The notes beneath the pieces are model-generated. The model saw only the letters and a program-made list of their open reading frames with translations. It had not been told where the DNA came from and ran no database searches. Positions 1-6,089 of a DNA stretch of 7,102 nucleotides are shown here, piece by piece. Location of the stretch: positions 1 to 7,102 of the forward strand of contig CALVAU010000141.1 of NCBI GenBank assembly GCA_944325615.1. The letters are read 5' to 3'. Numbering within the stretch: position 1 is the stretch's first letter; the number at the start of each line of letters is the position of its first letter. A program made the translations under genes and the position numbers. This DNA comes from Candidatus Gastranaerophilales bacterium (GTDB lineage: Bacteria > Cyanobacteriota > Vampirovibrionia > Gastranaerophilales > Gastranaerophilaceae).

Positions 1-1793
1 ATTGTCCTGGTTGCGGGTGCAAAATGCTCAGTGATGAAAAGTTAAAAGAAATTGTAGATCAAGCTGAAAAAACTCGTAACATAGTACAATATGCAAAATT
101 ATTAGAGAAAAATAGGGATTATTTCCATCCGGAGTTTCAAGATTTTATATCTTATGTAATTGATTTTTCAAAAAATACACCGGATAAAAGCTTTACGGAT
201 TTATTCAGGATATTGAATAAAGGTACATCTGTAATAATGAAAAAACATTTTAAAGATAATGCGGAATACTTGAAAAAAACTTTGGATGCGGAAGTTTTTT
301 CTACAAGTGATCAAGAAAAAATTTCAAAATGTATAGAATATCTTTCAACGTTAGATGAAATACCAAAATTTGGTGAAATTAAGAAAAATTTGATGGCCAC
401 AATCGGTTCTTTGGATAGCGATAAAAAGTGGGATATTTATGTCAATGTAAAAAAAGACATTCATAATATATATGGCTATAGTTATAATTTGAAATTCCGA
501 GATAAAGAGACAGCAGGCTTGCCTGCTCAGGCAGCTGTTGTATATAATATGCTTTCAAATTCCAAAAATAAAATTGCAGAGATATATGCTAATAAAGGAT
601 ATGAAAAAAGATTCAATAAGTTTTTAATGTGCAAAAGCTGTTCATATGACTATAAGTCATTTTCAAGTGTTTGTATGGCTGATAATGCAAGGGAAAAATT
701 GAAAAATTATGCAAATGATATAGCTGATGCGATTGCAAAAGGAAAGCTTAAAAATAACAATTTGTATCTATATGAATTTTTAAGCGGTGTTAGTAATTTT
801 ACTAAAGACCAGATGAAAATTGAGCGTTCTCAAATAAATGGAGTTGCAAAAGATAAAATATTTACCGAATCAAAAAGTGAATACAGATTCCAAAATTATG
901 AAAATATTCCTTGTGCTTGCTGTGGTACGCCAATGCTTACGCATGAGCAAAAACAAGATATTTATCGTCAAATATTGGATTGCTCAAATTTGCATGAATT
1001 GCAAAATGTTGCAAGAATTAATTCAAAATATATAAATCCGAGATATAAGCTTGTTCTGGAAAGGTTTAATAAAATACTAGATAAAAAACCTGATATAAGT
1101 GAAGAAGATTTGATGAATCTTTTGCAAGACCTTTCAAGACGAGATTTGAAACAGCAAATTGAACGAAATAAAAATGCGGTTTTGAAGTATCAGGCAAAAT
1201 ATAACTTAAATTATTTAGACAATGAATTTATCAATGATTTTGTATATAGAATTAATCGTAATTATAAAACTATTTCTAAAGATAAAGAGTTTGAATATTA
1301 TTTATACAAAAGAATAGTGAATTATTCTTTAGGTAAAATTAGTGCTGGACATAGAGACAGGATTGTAAAAATTGGTAAAACCAATATAAAAGATTTATAT
1401 TTGCAGGATAGACTTGTGAATCCAATACCTGCCGTTGTTGAAAAAACTGGCGGTAGTGCAAAAGCTATGTTCCAAAATATTTTCAAAGGTTCAGTTATAA
1501 CAGTTGATCATATTACGGCAAGAGATAGCGGCGGAGCAGATGACAATTATAATAAAATAGGATATTGTCATGATTGTAATAGAGCAAAAACAAATATGAA
1601 CTTTACTGACTGGTATGATATTCACCCTGAAATAAGTGAAAATCTACCGAAACATCTAGAAGCAATCAGTAAAATTATCAAAGAAGAAAAAATTAAAGAC
1701 ATGTACGATTATCCGCAAAAAGTGGCAAGACTTTCGATGAATCTTGCCAAAGGTAAATTGAAAATTTCTGATAAATATGATACTAAAGGTTAA
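1..1793 (+). CDS. Tandem-duplicated HNH endonuclease-family protein, 5' end outside window
   Basis: Partial gene; residues are numbered from the first in-window ATG (base 24). The frame is open to the left edge (first full codon at base 3) and reads CPGCGCK before that ATG, which has no Shine-Dalgarno site, so the true start lies upstream. Module 2 (about 297-589) has an HNH-type core: zinc knuckle C297/C300, then after a ~195-residue mostly helical insertion D495-H496, N510, C515/C518, N519 and K522. H496 is the expected catalytic base and the four cysteines the structural zinc site. Module 1 (from the left edge to about 268) has the same layout: CPGC, a similar insertion, N198 and C203/C206, but A185-E186 replaces the Asp-His pair and S207 replaces N519, so it should be inactive. 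The family predicts metal-dependent DNA or RNA cleavage; substrate and role are unknown. No membrane segment is visible. It is convergent with the aquaporin gene. Confidence 0.82.
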   Translation, partial: CPGCGCKMLSDEKLKEIVDQAEKTRNIVQYAKLLEKNRDYFHPEFQDFISYVIDFSKNTPDKSFTDLFRILNKGTSVIMKKHFKDNAEYLKKTLDAEVFSTSDQEKISKCIEYLSTLDEIPKFGEIKKNLMATIGSLDSDKKWDIYVNVKKDIHNIYGYSYNLKFRDKETAGLPAQAAVVYNMLSNSKNKIAEIYANKGYEKRFNKFLMCKSCSYDYKSFSSVCMADNAREKLKNYANDIADAIAKGKLKNNNLYLYEFLSGVSNFTKDQMKIERSQINGVAKDKIFTESKSEYRFQNYENIPCACCGTPMLTHEQKQDIYRQILDCSNLHELQNVARINSKYINPRYKLVLERFNKILDKKPDISEEDLMNLLQDLSRRDLKQQIERNKNAVLKYQAKYNLNYLDNEFINDFVYRINRNYKTISKDKEFEYYLYKRIVNYSLGKISAGHRDRIVKIGKTNIKDLYLQDRLVNPIPAVVEKTGGSAKAMFQNIFKGSVITVDHITARDSGGADDNYNKIGYCHDCNRAKTNMNFTDWYDIHPEISENLPKHLEAISKIIKEEKIKDMYDYPQKVARLSMNLAKGKLKISDKYDTKG

Positions 1794-2433
1794 TTTCTAT
1801 TTTTTCCGGTGCAATGTATTTATAAACTAATCCTGCTGCAATACCGGCTAAGAGATTAGCAGCAATAGTTATAAAAACGCTTTGCCAGCAAGCAATATTC
1901 ATCATGCCTAAAGCCATTGCAACAGCAGGGTTGAATGCTCCATAACATAATACGCTTCCGACAGTAAAGATTCCGACAGTAACAGTTGATCCGATTGCTA
2001 ATCCGAAGTAAGAATTACCCTTAGTTTCTCTGCTTGTAGCAGTAGTTAGTACCACGTAGCAAAGAGCGAAAGTAAATAAAAATTCTCCTGTAATCATAGG
2101 CCACATATTAAAAGCGCAGCCCTCAAAATTAGCGACGTGTCCTGAAAAATGATTAACGAGCATCACAGCCAAAGTTGCTCCTAATAGTTGAGATATAACA
2201 TAAGGAATAAAATCATATGCAGGTAATGCTTTTCTAATCATAGCTGCAAGTGATACTGCAGGATTATAGTGTCCCCCGCTTATAAATCCTCCTGCATATA
2301 CCATTATCATTAGAGCAAAACCTATTGCTATAGCGTTTATAACTCCGTCTCCGCCCAAAAGCAAGACGCATCCTATTGTGAATACAAGAAAAAATGTTCC
2401 GATAAATTCTACCGTATAGCTTCTAAAATTCAT
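1783..2433 (-). CDS. Aquaporin / MIP-family channel with atypical selectivity filter
   Basis: A 216-residue inner-membrane channel of the major intrinsic protein family, which passes water or small neutral solutes. Six hydrophobic helices lie near residues 6-26, 31-49, 75-95, 112-132, 143-163 and 184-204. The two half-helix signatures are present: GGHYNPAV (NPA at 57-59) and GAFNPAV (NPA at 168-170). Length is slightly short for the family (AqpZ 231). In AqpZ and GlpF the residue after the second NPA is the selectivity-filter arginine; here it is V171. By my hand alignment the other filter positions are I37, I155 or F156, and G165, giving a nonpolar constriction. Solute specificity therefore cannot be assigned to water or glycerol. 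The ATG follows a strong AGAGGAG site (2444-2450) with a 10-base gap. Its last 11 bases overlap the end of the convergent HNH gene. Confidence 0.93.
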   Translation of the reverse strand: MNFRSYTVEFIGTFFLVFTIGCVLLLGGDGVINAIAIGFALMIMVYAGGFISGGHYNPAVSLAAMIRKALPAYDFIPYVISQLLGATLAVMLVNHFSGHVANFEGCAFNMWPMITGEFLFTFALCYVVLTTATSRETKGNSYFGLAIGSTVTVGIFTVGSVLCYGAFNPAVAMALGMMNIACWQSVFITIAANLLAGIAAGLVYKYIAPEKIEINL

Positions 2434-2497
2434 TATTTTCTTTCTCCTCTAAATCTTTTACCCTGTCAAATTATCATATATTTTCAAAACTTCCTAT

Positions 2498-2506
2498 TGT
2501 ATAGCA
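2498..2506 (-). promoter_or_regulatory. Possible extended -10 for the aquaporin gene
   Basis: Read on the minus strand this is TGC-TATACA, a TGn extended -10 with four of six consensus matches, about 65 bases upstream of the ATG. It lies within a small palindrome, CTAT-TGT-ATAG (2494-2504). No good -35 is visible. A second candidate is TATGAT at 2473-2478. Either is plausible, neither is strong. Confidence 0.3.
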
Positions 2507-2524
2507 GGATTAAAACTTTTGGTG

Positions 2525-2530
2525 TAAAAT
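2525..2530 (+). promoter_or_regulatory. -10 box (TAAAAT) placed for a leaderless pgeF transcript
   Basis: TAAAAT matches five of six -10 consensus bases and ends six bases before the ATG at 2537, so transcription would be expected to begin at or next to the start codon. No Shine-Dalgarno sequence precedes the ATG. The box contains an in-frame TAA (2525-2527), so the coding frame cannot extend further upstream. A -35 is unclear: TTGTAT at 2498-2503 would need a 21-base spacer. Confidence 0.45.
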
Positions 2531-2536
2531 ACAATT

Positions 2537-3274
2537 ATGTTTTATTTTGAAAAAATTAATGACAAATTGGTAATGAAAACGGATCTTTTGTCTGAGGTGG
2601 AACACTTTTTTACGACGAGAGAAAGTGTAATAAAAACAAAAGAAGAGAATATGCAAAAATATGCTGAAGAAAATAAAAAAATGTTTTCGGATGTCTTAAA
2701 TATTGATATGGAAAATTTTATCAATCCATCTCAGACTCATTCTTCTAATATTGAAATTGCACAAATCGGAAAACGAGATTATCCTGAATGTGACGGTTTG
2801 ATAATTACAAATTCAGAGCAGGCAATATTTTTAAATTTTGCAGACTGTACTCCTGTGATTTTATATGATGAAAAGTTGAATATAGGAGCAGTCTCACATG
2901 CTGGCTGGCGTGGAACTGCTGCAAAAATATCTGCTTTGACAGTAAAAAAGATGATAGAAGATTTTGGTTCTGATGTAAAAAATATTAAAGCAGCAATAGG
3001 CCCTGCAATTTCTTTGTGCTGCTATAATGTGGGTGCTGATGTTCTAGATAAACTTATATCTACCGTAAAAGACAAAAATGGAATTTTTGAGAAACGAAAC
3101 GGAGAAAATTTTGTTGATTTAAAAATGATTAACAAAATACAGCTCAACGAAATCGGAGTAGATAAAGTTGATGTATGTCCTTATTGTACTGTATGTGATA
3201 ATGATTTATTCTTCTCATACAGAAAAGAGAATGCAACAACTAACAGACACAGTGCAATTTTAAAACTAAAATAA
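2537..3274 (+). CDS. pgeF: PgeF/YfiH-family protein (laccase-domain, peptidoglycan editing factor)
   Basis: A 245-residue soluble protein, full length for the YfiH/PgeF/LACC1 family. Members were first called polyphenol laccases; later work on the family reports purine nucleoside phosphorylase and deaminase activity and, in E. coli, removal of wrongly built peptidoglycan precursors. The metal-site residues are all visible: H68 in QTHS, C104 in FADCTP and H121 in SHAGWRG. Other family blocks are the N-terminal HFFTTRE (23-29), ECDGLI (84-89), AAIGPAIS (152-159) and the C-terminal CPYCTVC (214-220) and FFSYRKE (225-231). The start is fixed by an in-frame TAA 12 bases upstream; ATG at 2573 is possible, but the family normally keeps residues ahead of the TTR motif. 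It lacks a Shine-Dalgarno site and may be leaderless. It is divergent from the aquaporin gene. Confidence 0.92.
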   Translation: MFYFEKINDKLVMKTDLLSEVEHFFTTRESVIKTKEENMQKYAEENKKMFSDVLNIDMENFINPSQTHSSNIEIAQIGKRDYPECDGLIITNSEQAIFLNFADCTPVILYDEKLNIGAVSHAGWRGTAAKISALTVKKMIEDFGSDVKNIKAAIGPAISLCCYNVGADVLDKLISTVKDKNGIFEKRNGENFVDLKMINKIQLNEIGVDKVDVCPYCTVCDNDLFFSYRKENATTNRHSAILKLK

Positions 3275-3283
3275 ATATAAATG

Positions 3284-3292
3284 TGATATAAT
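3284..3292 (+). promoter_or_regulatory. Extended -10 promoter (TGA-TATAAT) for the toroid-protein gene
   Basis: A perfect TATAAT (3287-3292) carries the TGn extension at 3284-3286, 40 bases before the ATG at 3332. It starts 10 bases after the pgeF stop codon, so the downstream gene can be transcribed independently of pgeF. The -35 region is AT-rich without a good match, as is common with extended -10 promoters. Confidence 0.6.
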
Positions 3293-3331
3293 ATTTCTAA
3301 TAACAAGTTAAGAGAAAGCTGAAAGGAATAT

Positions 3332-4519
3332 ATGAAATCATCTGTTTTAATAATATCGTTTGTAGCGGCAGTAACATTGATACTTATTTATTCATTTTTT
3401 AAAAAGCCTGCAAACAGTGCAGAAAATATAGATATAAATCTTGATAAGTCTATACTTTTATCAATAGAATATTTATCAAAAAATACCTTACCGAGTGGCA
3501 GATTTGTATATAATTCAAATGTCGATCCTGAAATAAAATATAGTAACGTAAGATATAATGCATTAAGACATGCTGGAACACTTTATTCAATGTATTTATG
3601 TGAAAAATATTTGCATAATAATACATTGCAAGAAAAAAGATATCAGGCTTCTGAATATTTTGTAAAACGATATGTAAAAGAAGTTTTGCCAAATAAATAT
3701 GCAGTAGTATCAGATATGAAAGAAGAAAAACTAACTTCTCCTCAGGCAAAACTCGGTGGCAGCGGACTTGCACTAATCGGGTTATCTAATTTATATCCAG
3801 ACGGCAAAATTGATTTGAAAATTTTAAGAGGCTTGGGTGATTTTATAATTTATATGCAAAAGCCTGATGGAAGTTTCTATTCAAAATTTCTTGTAGATAA
3901 AGTAAAAAAAGATGAGGAATTTGTATCCCTATATTATCCAGGTGAAGCTTGTCTTGGATTGTTGTATCTGAATGAAGTTGATCCTCAAAAAAAATGGGTT
4001 AAATCAGCTAAAAAAGGTCTTTTGTACTTGGCTGATTTAAGAAAAGATAAAGGTAGTGATGTCCCGTTTGATCATTGGGCAATGCTTGCTACCAGAAAAC
4101 TTTTTGAAACTCCAGATAACGGACTCACAGTTGGTGAAAAAATGCTTTTGCAAAAACATGCAGAGCAAATGGCTGATTCTATGTTGTATAAACAAAGAAC
4201 AGACTTATCAGATATGTATAGAGGCGGCTTTAAAGAAAATGTGCGTCTATGCAGTATCGGTACAATAATGGAAGGTTTGGTTGCGATATATTACTGTACA
4301 GATGATGTGCAATTGAAGGGTCGAGTTCTTACAGCACTTGATTTGGGTACTAAATTTTTGAGCAGATATCAGGTAAAAGAAGGTGAGACAAGAGGAGGTA
4401 TTCCTACAAGTGCTTATTGGAAGCTTCCGAATGCTGAGGACAAAACAAAAGTAATAAGAGTTGATAACGTGCAACACGTTCTTTCAGCTTGGATAACTTA
4501 TATGCAAATTCAAAAATAA
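3332..4519 (+). CDS. Membrane-anchored or secreted alpha/alpha-toroid protein (six-hairpin glycosidase-like), unknown substrate
   Basis: A 395-residue protein. An uncharged hydrophobic stretch at 4-23 followed by KK looks like a signal anchor; NSA-EN around residue 30 could be a signal-peptidase site, so anchored and secreted forms are both possible. The rest is a regular series of helix pairs with small-residue turns, typical of alpha/alpha-barrel folds (six-hairpin glycosidase and terpenoid-cyclase-like). Conserved-looking blocks are GRFVY (56-60), RYNALRHAG (74-82), LGGSGLAL (141-148), MQKPDGSF (175-182), YYPGEACLGLLYL (201-213), DHWAM (247-251) and RVDNVQHVLSAW (376-387). D247, E205 and D378 are candidate active-site acids by inference only. 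No enzyme activity can be named. The start is fixed by an in-frame TGA at 3320; the AAAGGA site sits only 4 bases before the ATG. It is convergent with the GGDEF gene. Confidence 0.8.
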   Translation: MKSSVLIISFVAAVTLILIYSFFKKPANSAENIDINLDKSILLSIEYLSKNTLPSGRFVYNSNVDPEIKYSNVRYNALRHAGTLYSMYLCEKYLHNNTLQEKRYQASEYFVKRYVKEVLPNKYAVVSDMKEEKLTSPQAKLGGSGLALIGLSNLYPDGKIDLKILRGLGDFIIYMQKPDGSFYSKFLVDKVKKDEEFVSLYYPGEACLGLLYLNEVDPQKKWVKSAKKGLLYLADLRKDKGSDVPFDHWAMLATRKLFETPDNGLTVGEKMLLQKHAEQMADSMLYKQRTDLSDMYRGGFKENVRLCSIGTIMEGLVAIYYCTDDVQLKGRVLTALDLGTKFLSRYQVKEGETRGGIPTSAYWKLPNAEDKTKVIRVDNVQHVLSAWITYMQIQK

Positions 4520-4544
4520 AAATCAAAATTAAATAAAAAATATT

Positions 4545-5204
4545 TTATAGGGCAGAGCTTGTAATAACACGATTTCTGCCCTGTTCTTTTGCAATATAAA
4601 GGGCTTTATCAGCGTTATTAAGCATTTCATCAGGTGTCAAAATATTTTCATTAAAAGCTTCTATGCCAATGCTTGCAGTAATTTTGATATTGTTGCCGTC
4701 ATAATAGAACGGATTTTTTTCAATAGTTTTTCTAAGTCTTTCTATAGGAATAAGAGCTTTTTCAAGTGGTGTTTCAGTAAGGATTATAACAATTTCTTCT
4801 CCGCCGTATCTGAATACCATATCGGTTTTTCTGAAGTTTTCGAGAGTCAAATATGCTATTTCTCTTAATACATAATCTCCGCAGAGGTGTCCGTATGTGT
4901 CATTAATTTTTTTGAAAAAATCAATATCCAAAAGAGCTATACTTAAATCACTTTTATATCTTTGTGCACGTAAAAACTCTCTTTCAATTGTATTTTCATA
5001 GTGTCTGCGATTGTACAGACCTGTCAGAGGATCGGTTACAGACATGTATCTTGTATGAGAGTACATAAAATTAATCTTTTTAATTACATCAATTTTATTG
5101 CATTCGGCAATCGGAAAACTTTTGATGATTTCCTCAATATTAGACTGAATTTCATCAAGCAATTCCGGTGATAAATCGAAATTATTTCCGCTCATACTAT
5201 CCAT
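4545..5204 (-). CDS. Soluble GGDEF diguanylate cyclase
   Basis: Makes cyclic di-GMP from two GTP. Residues are numbered from the upstream GTG at 5213. A roughly 58-residue helical N-terminus without membrane segments precedes one GGDEF domain (about 59-220). Visible motifs: DPLTGLYNRR (61-70) at the domain start, LLDIDFFKKIND with metal-binding D96 and substrate-side N104/D105, active-site GGEE (137-140), and a product-inhibition I-site RKTD (128-131) exactly five residues before GGEE. The catalytic set is intact, so activity with feedback inhibition is expected. No sensory domain is recognisable; the short N-terminus may dimerise or bind a partner. I chose ATG at 5204 (219 residues) because AGGTG lies six bases before it and overlaps the alternative GTG at 5213, which has no ribosome site of its own. 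Divergent from the HD-domain gene. Confidence 0.93.
   Translation of the reverse strand: MDSMSGNNFDLSPELLDEIQSNIEEIIKSFPIAECNKIDVIKKINFMYSHTRYMSVTDPLTGLYNRRHYENTIEREFLRAQRYKSDLSIALLDIDFFKKINDTYGHLCGDYVLREIAYLTLENFRKTDMVFRYGGEEIVIILTETPLEKALIPIERLRKTIEKNPFYYDGNNIKITASIGIEAFNENILTPDEMLNNADKALYIAKEQGRNRVITSSAL
4549..4582. terminator. Bidirectional intrinsic terminator in the 3' end of the GGDEF gene
   Basis: AGGGCAGA (4549-4556) and TCTGCCCT (4575-4582) form a perfect 8-bp GC-rich stem with an 18-base loop. On the minus strand the stem is followed by an A/T-rich, T-rich run just beyond the GGDEF stop codon; on the plus strand it is followed by GTTCTTTT. It lies between two convergent genes and can serve both. 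The long loop lowers certainty. Confidence 0.55.
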
Positions 5205-5210
5205 AATTTT

Positions 5211-5215
5211 CACCT
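5211..5215 (-). promoter_or_regulatory. Ribosome binding site (AGGTG) selecting the ATG start of the GGDEF gene
   Basis: On the minus strand AGGTG lies six bases before the ATG at 5204. It overlaps the in-frame GTG at 5213, which would need a ribosome site further upstream; the sequence there (TTTGGTAT) offers none. Confidence 0.6.
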
Positions 5216-5227
5216 CATACCAAAAGT

Positions 5228-5236
5228 ATTATAGCA
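5228..5236 (-). promoter_or_regulatory. Extended -10 promoter (TGC-TATAAT) for the GGDEF gene
   Basis: On the minus strand TGC (5234-5236) precedes a perfect TATAAT (5228-5233), giving a predicted start near 5221 and a leader of roughly 17 bases that carries the AGGTG site. The -35 region shows no good match. Confidence 0.65.
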
Positions 5237-5242
5237 TGAAAT

Positions 5243-5271
5243 TTGAAATATTCGGATTTTTTTGCTAATGT
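5243..5271 (+). promoter_or_regulatory. Promoter for the HD-domain gene, placed for a leaderless transcript
   Basis: TTGAAA (5243-5248, five of six matches to the -35 consensus), a 17-base spacer ending in TGC, then TAATGT (5266-5271), a TANNNT-type -10 with the TGn extension. The box ends six bases before the ATG at 5278, so the transcript would begin at or beside the start codon. The -10 itself is only three of six to TATAAT. Confidence 0.45.
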
Positions 5272-5277
5272 TTTTGT

Positions 5278-5868
5278 ATGAAATTATCAGCTGAAGAATT
5301 ATTGAAAAAATATTCAAATGATTCATCGCATCCGATGGAAGTAAGAAGAATAGCAATGATGATATTCGATGAAGTCAATGCAAAAGTTTGTGAGATGCCG
5401 GAAAAATATCGCAAATTGTTAGAAAATGCAGCGATTCTTCATGATATCGGATATTACGTAGATAGCAAAAGCCATAATAAACACAGTCAAAATATGGTAT
5501 TAGAACATGGTATTTCAGGTTTTTCTCCAAGGGAAATAGGTTTTATTGCTTGCATTTGCCGTTTCCATAGAGGCAGTCTCCCTGATAAGGAAAAACATGA
5601 AATATATTGCGAATGCGATAAAAAAGAGCGAAAAATGATAAAACGTCTAGCAGGAATTCTAAGACTTGCAGACGGACTTGATAGGGCGCATCTTTCATTA
5701 ATAAGAAAAATTTCTTTAAACTATGATGAAGATAATAATATTGTAGAATTTATTTTGACTCCTAATACTCCTGACTATTATCCTGATATTACATCAGCAG
5801 TACGAAAAAGAGATCTTTTTGAAATCGGTTTCAAAACACAATCAGTTCTAAAATTTTCTCATATATAG
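5278..5868 (+). CDS. Stand-alone HD phosphohydrolase domain, Ppx/GppA C-terminal type
   Basis: A 196-residue soluble protein matching the HD domain that normally forms the C-terminal part of exopolyphosphatase/pppGpp phosphatase (Ppx/GppA); the usual N-terminal ASKHA phosphatase domain is absent. Likely metal and phosphate ligands: H18, the H55-D56 pair in AILHDIG, H69 in HNKHS, H97-R98 in CRFHRG, and D132 in RLADGLDRAH. All core HD residues are present, so metal-dependent phosphohydrolase activity on a nucleotide or phosphate ester is plausible; the substrate is not evident. It is not HD-GYP, since no GYP motif is present. The start is fixed by an in-frame TAA 12 bases upstream; no Shine-Dalgarno site exists and the -10 position suggests a leaderless mRNA. 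It shares a 73-base divergent promoter region with the diguanylate cyclase gene, which hints at shared control. Confidence 0.85.
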   Translation: MKLSAEELLKKYSNDSSHPMEVRRIAMMIFDEVNAKVCEMPEKYRKLLENAAILHDIGYYVDSKSHNKHSQNMVLEHGISGFSPREIGFIACICRFHRGSLPDKEKHEIYCECDKKERKMIKRLAGILRLADGLDRAHLSLIRKISLNYDEDNNIVEFILTPNTPDYYPDITSAVRKRDLFEIGFKTQSVLKFSHI

Positions 5869-5941
5869 CCTGATAGTCAGGATTGCCTTCAATAGCGGAT
5901 TTTTGGCATATTATTAAATATAGTTCTTTTTTATTCTGCAT
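5831..5941 (-). CDS. Possible small protein of 36 residues, unrecognised
   Basis: A short minus-strand frame begins MQNKKELYLII and ends AIYEKILELIVF. It is charged, not low in complexity and would form one or two helices, which is more protein-like than most chance frames here. Its last 38 bases overlap the 3' end of the HD-domain gene on the opposite strand; the rest fills the gap after that gene. There is no clear Shine-Dalgarno site, and an in-frame TAA lies 15 bases upstream of the ATG. It may be a genuine small gene, a remnant, or chance. Confidence 0.3.
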   Translation of the reverse strand: MQNKKELYLIICQKSAIEGNPDYQAIYEKILELIVF

Positions 5942-6005
5942 AATCAGTTTATGTTATTTCTTGAACGATATGTATAATTTTTATTTACTTAAGCCGCAGA
6001 TAATA

Positions 6006-6034
6006 TTGACTTAGTCGTAACTATTATATAAAAT
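6006..6034 (+). promoter_or_regulatory. Sigma-70-type promoter for the glycosyltransferase gene
   Basis: TTGACT (6006-6011) and TAAAAT (6029-6034) are each five of six to consensus and separated by exactly 17 bases. Initiation near 6041 would give a leader of about 49 bases before the ATG at 6090. It lies in the 221-base gap after the HD-domain gene, which otherwise holds only the doubtful small minus-strand frame. Confidence 0.7.
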
Positions 6035-6089
6035 TGCGATGTTTGATATGGAATAAGATTTTAGATTTATTGGAAAAAGGTTAGTTCTT

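Noticed and set aside
24..26. ATG at 24 as the true start of the HNH gene
   Set aside because: The frame is open upstream, encodes a zinc knuckle repeated inside the protein, and no ribosome site precedes the ATG.
838..1035. Short plus-strand frame inside the HNH gene
   Set aside because: Lies in another frame of a coding region that contains the conserved CACCG knuckle; no ribosome site or motif.
2542..2724. 60-codon minus-strand frame antisense to pgeF
   Set aside because: Phe/Ser-rich translation typical of the complement of Lys/Glu-rich coding DNA.
3450..3773. 107-codon minus-strand open frame inside the toroid-protein gene
   Set aside because: Fully antisense to a well-supported gene, biased in composition (rich in I, L, H, Y) and without recognisable motifs.
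4056..4477. Two overlapping short frames (plus 4056-4268, minus 4247-4477) inside the toroid gene
   Set aside because: Both lie inside a long gene with conserved motifs and show no protein-like features of their own.
5211..5213. GTG at 5213 as start of the GGDEF gene
   Set aside because: It overlaps the AGGTG ribosome site that fits the ATG at 5204 and has none of its own.
5869..5881. CCTGA-TAG-TCAGG palindrome right after the HD gene stop, as a terminator
   Set aside because: Only a 5-bp stem with a 3-base loop and no following T run; too weak to call.
6039..6056. Five-codon leader peptide frame (MFDME) upstream of the glycosyltransferase
   Set aside because: No ribosome site, no attenuator-like structure and too short to distinguish from chance.
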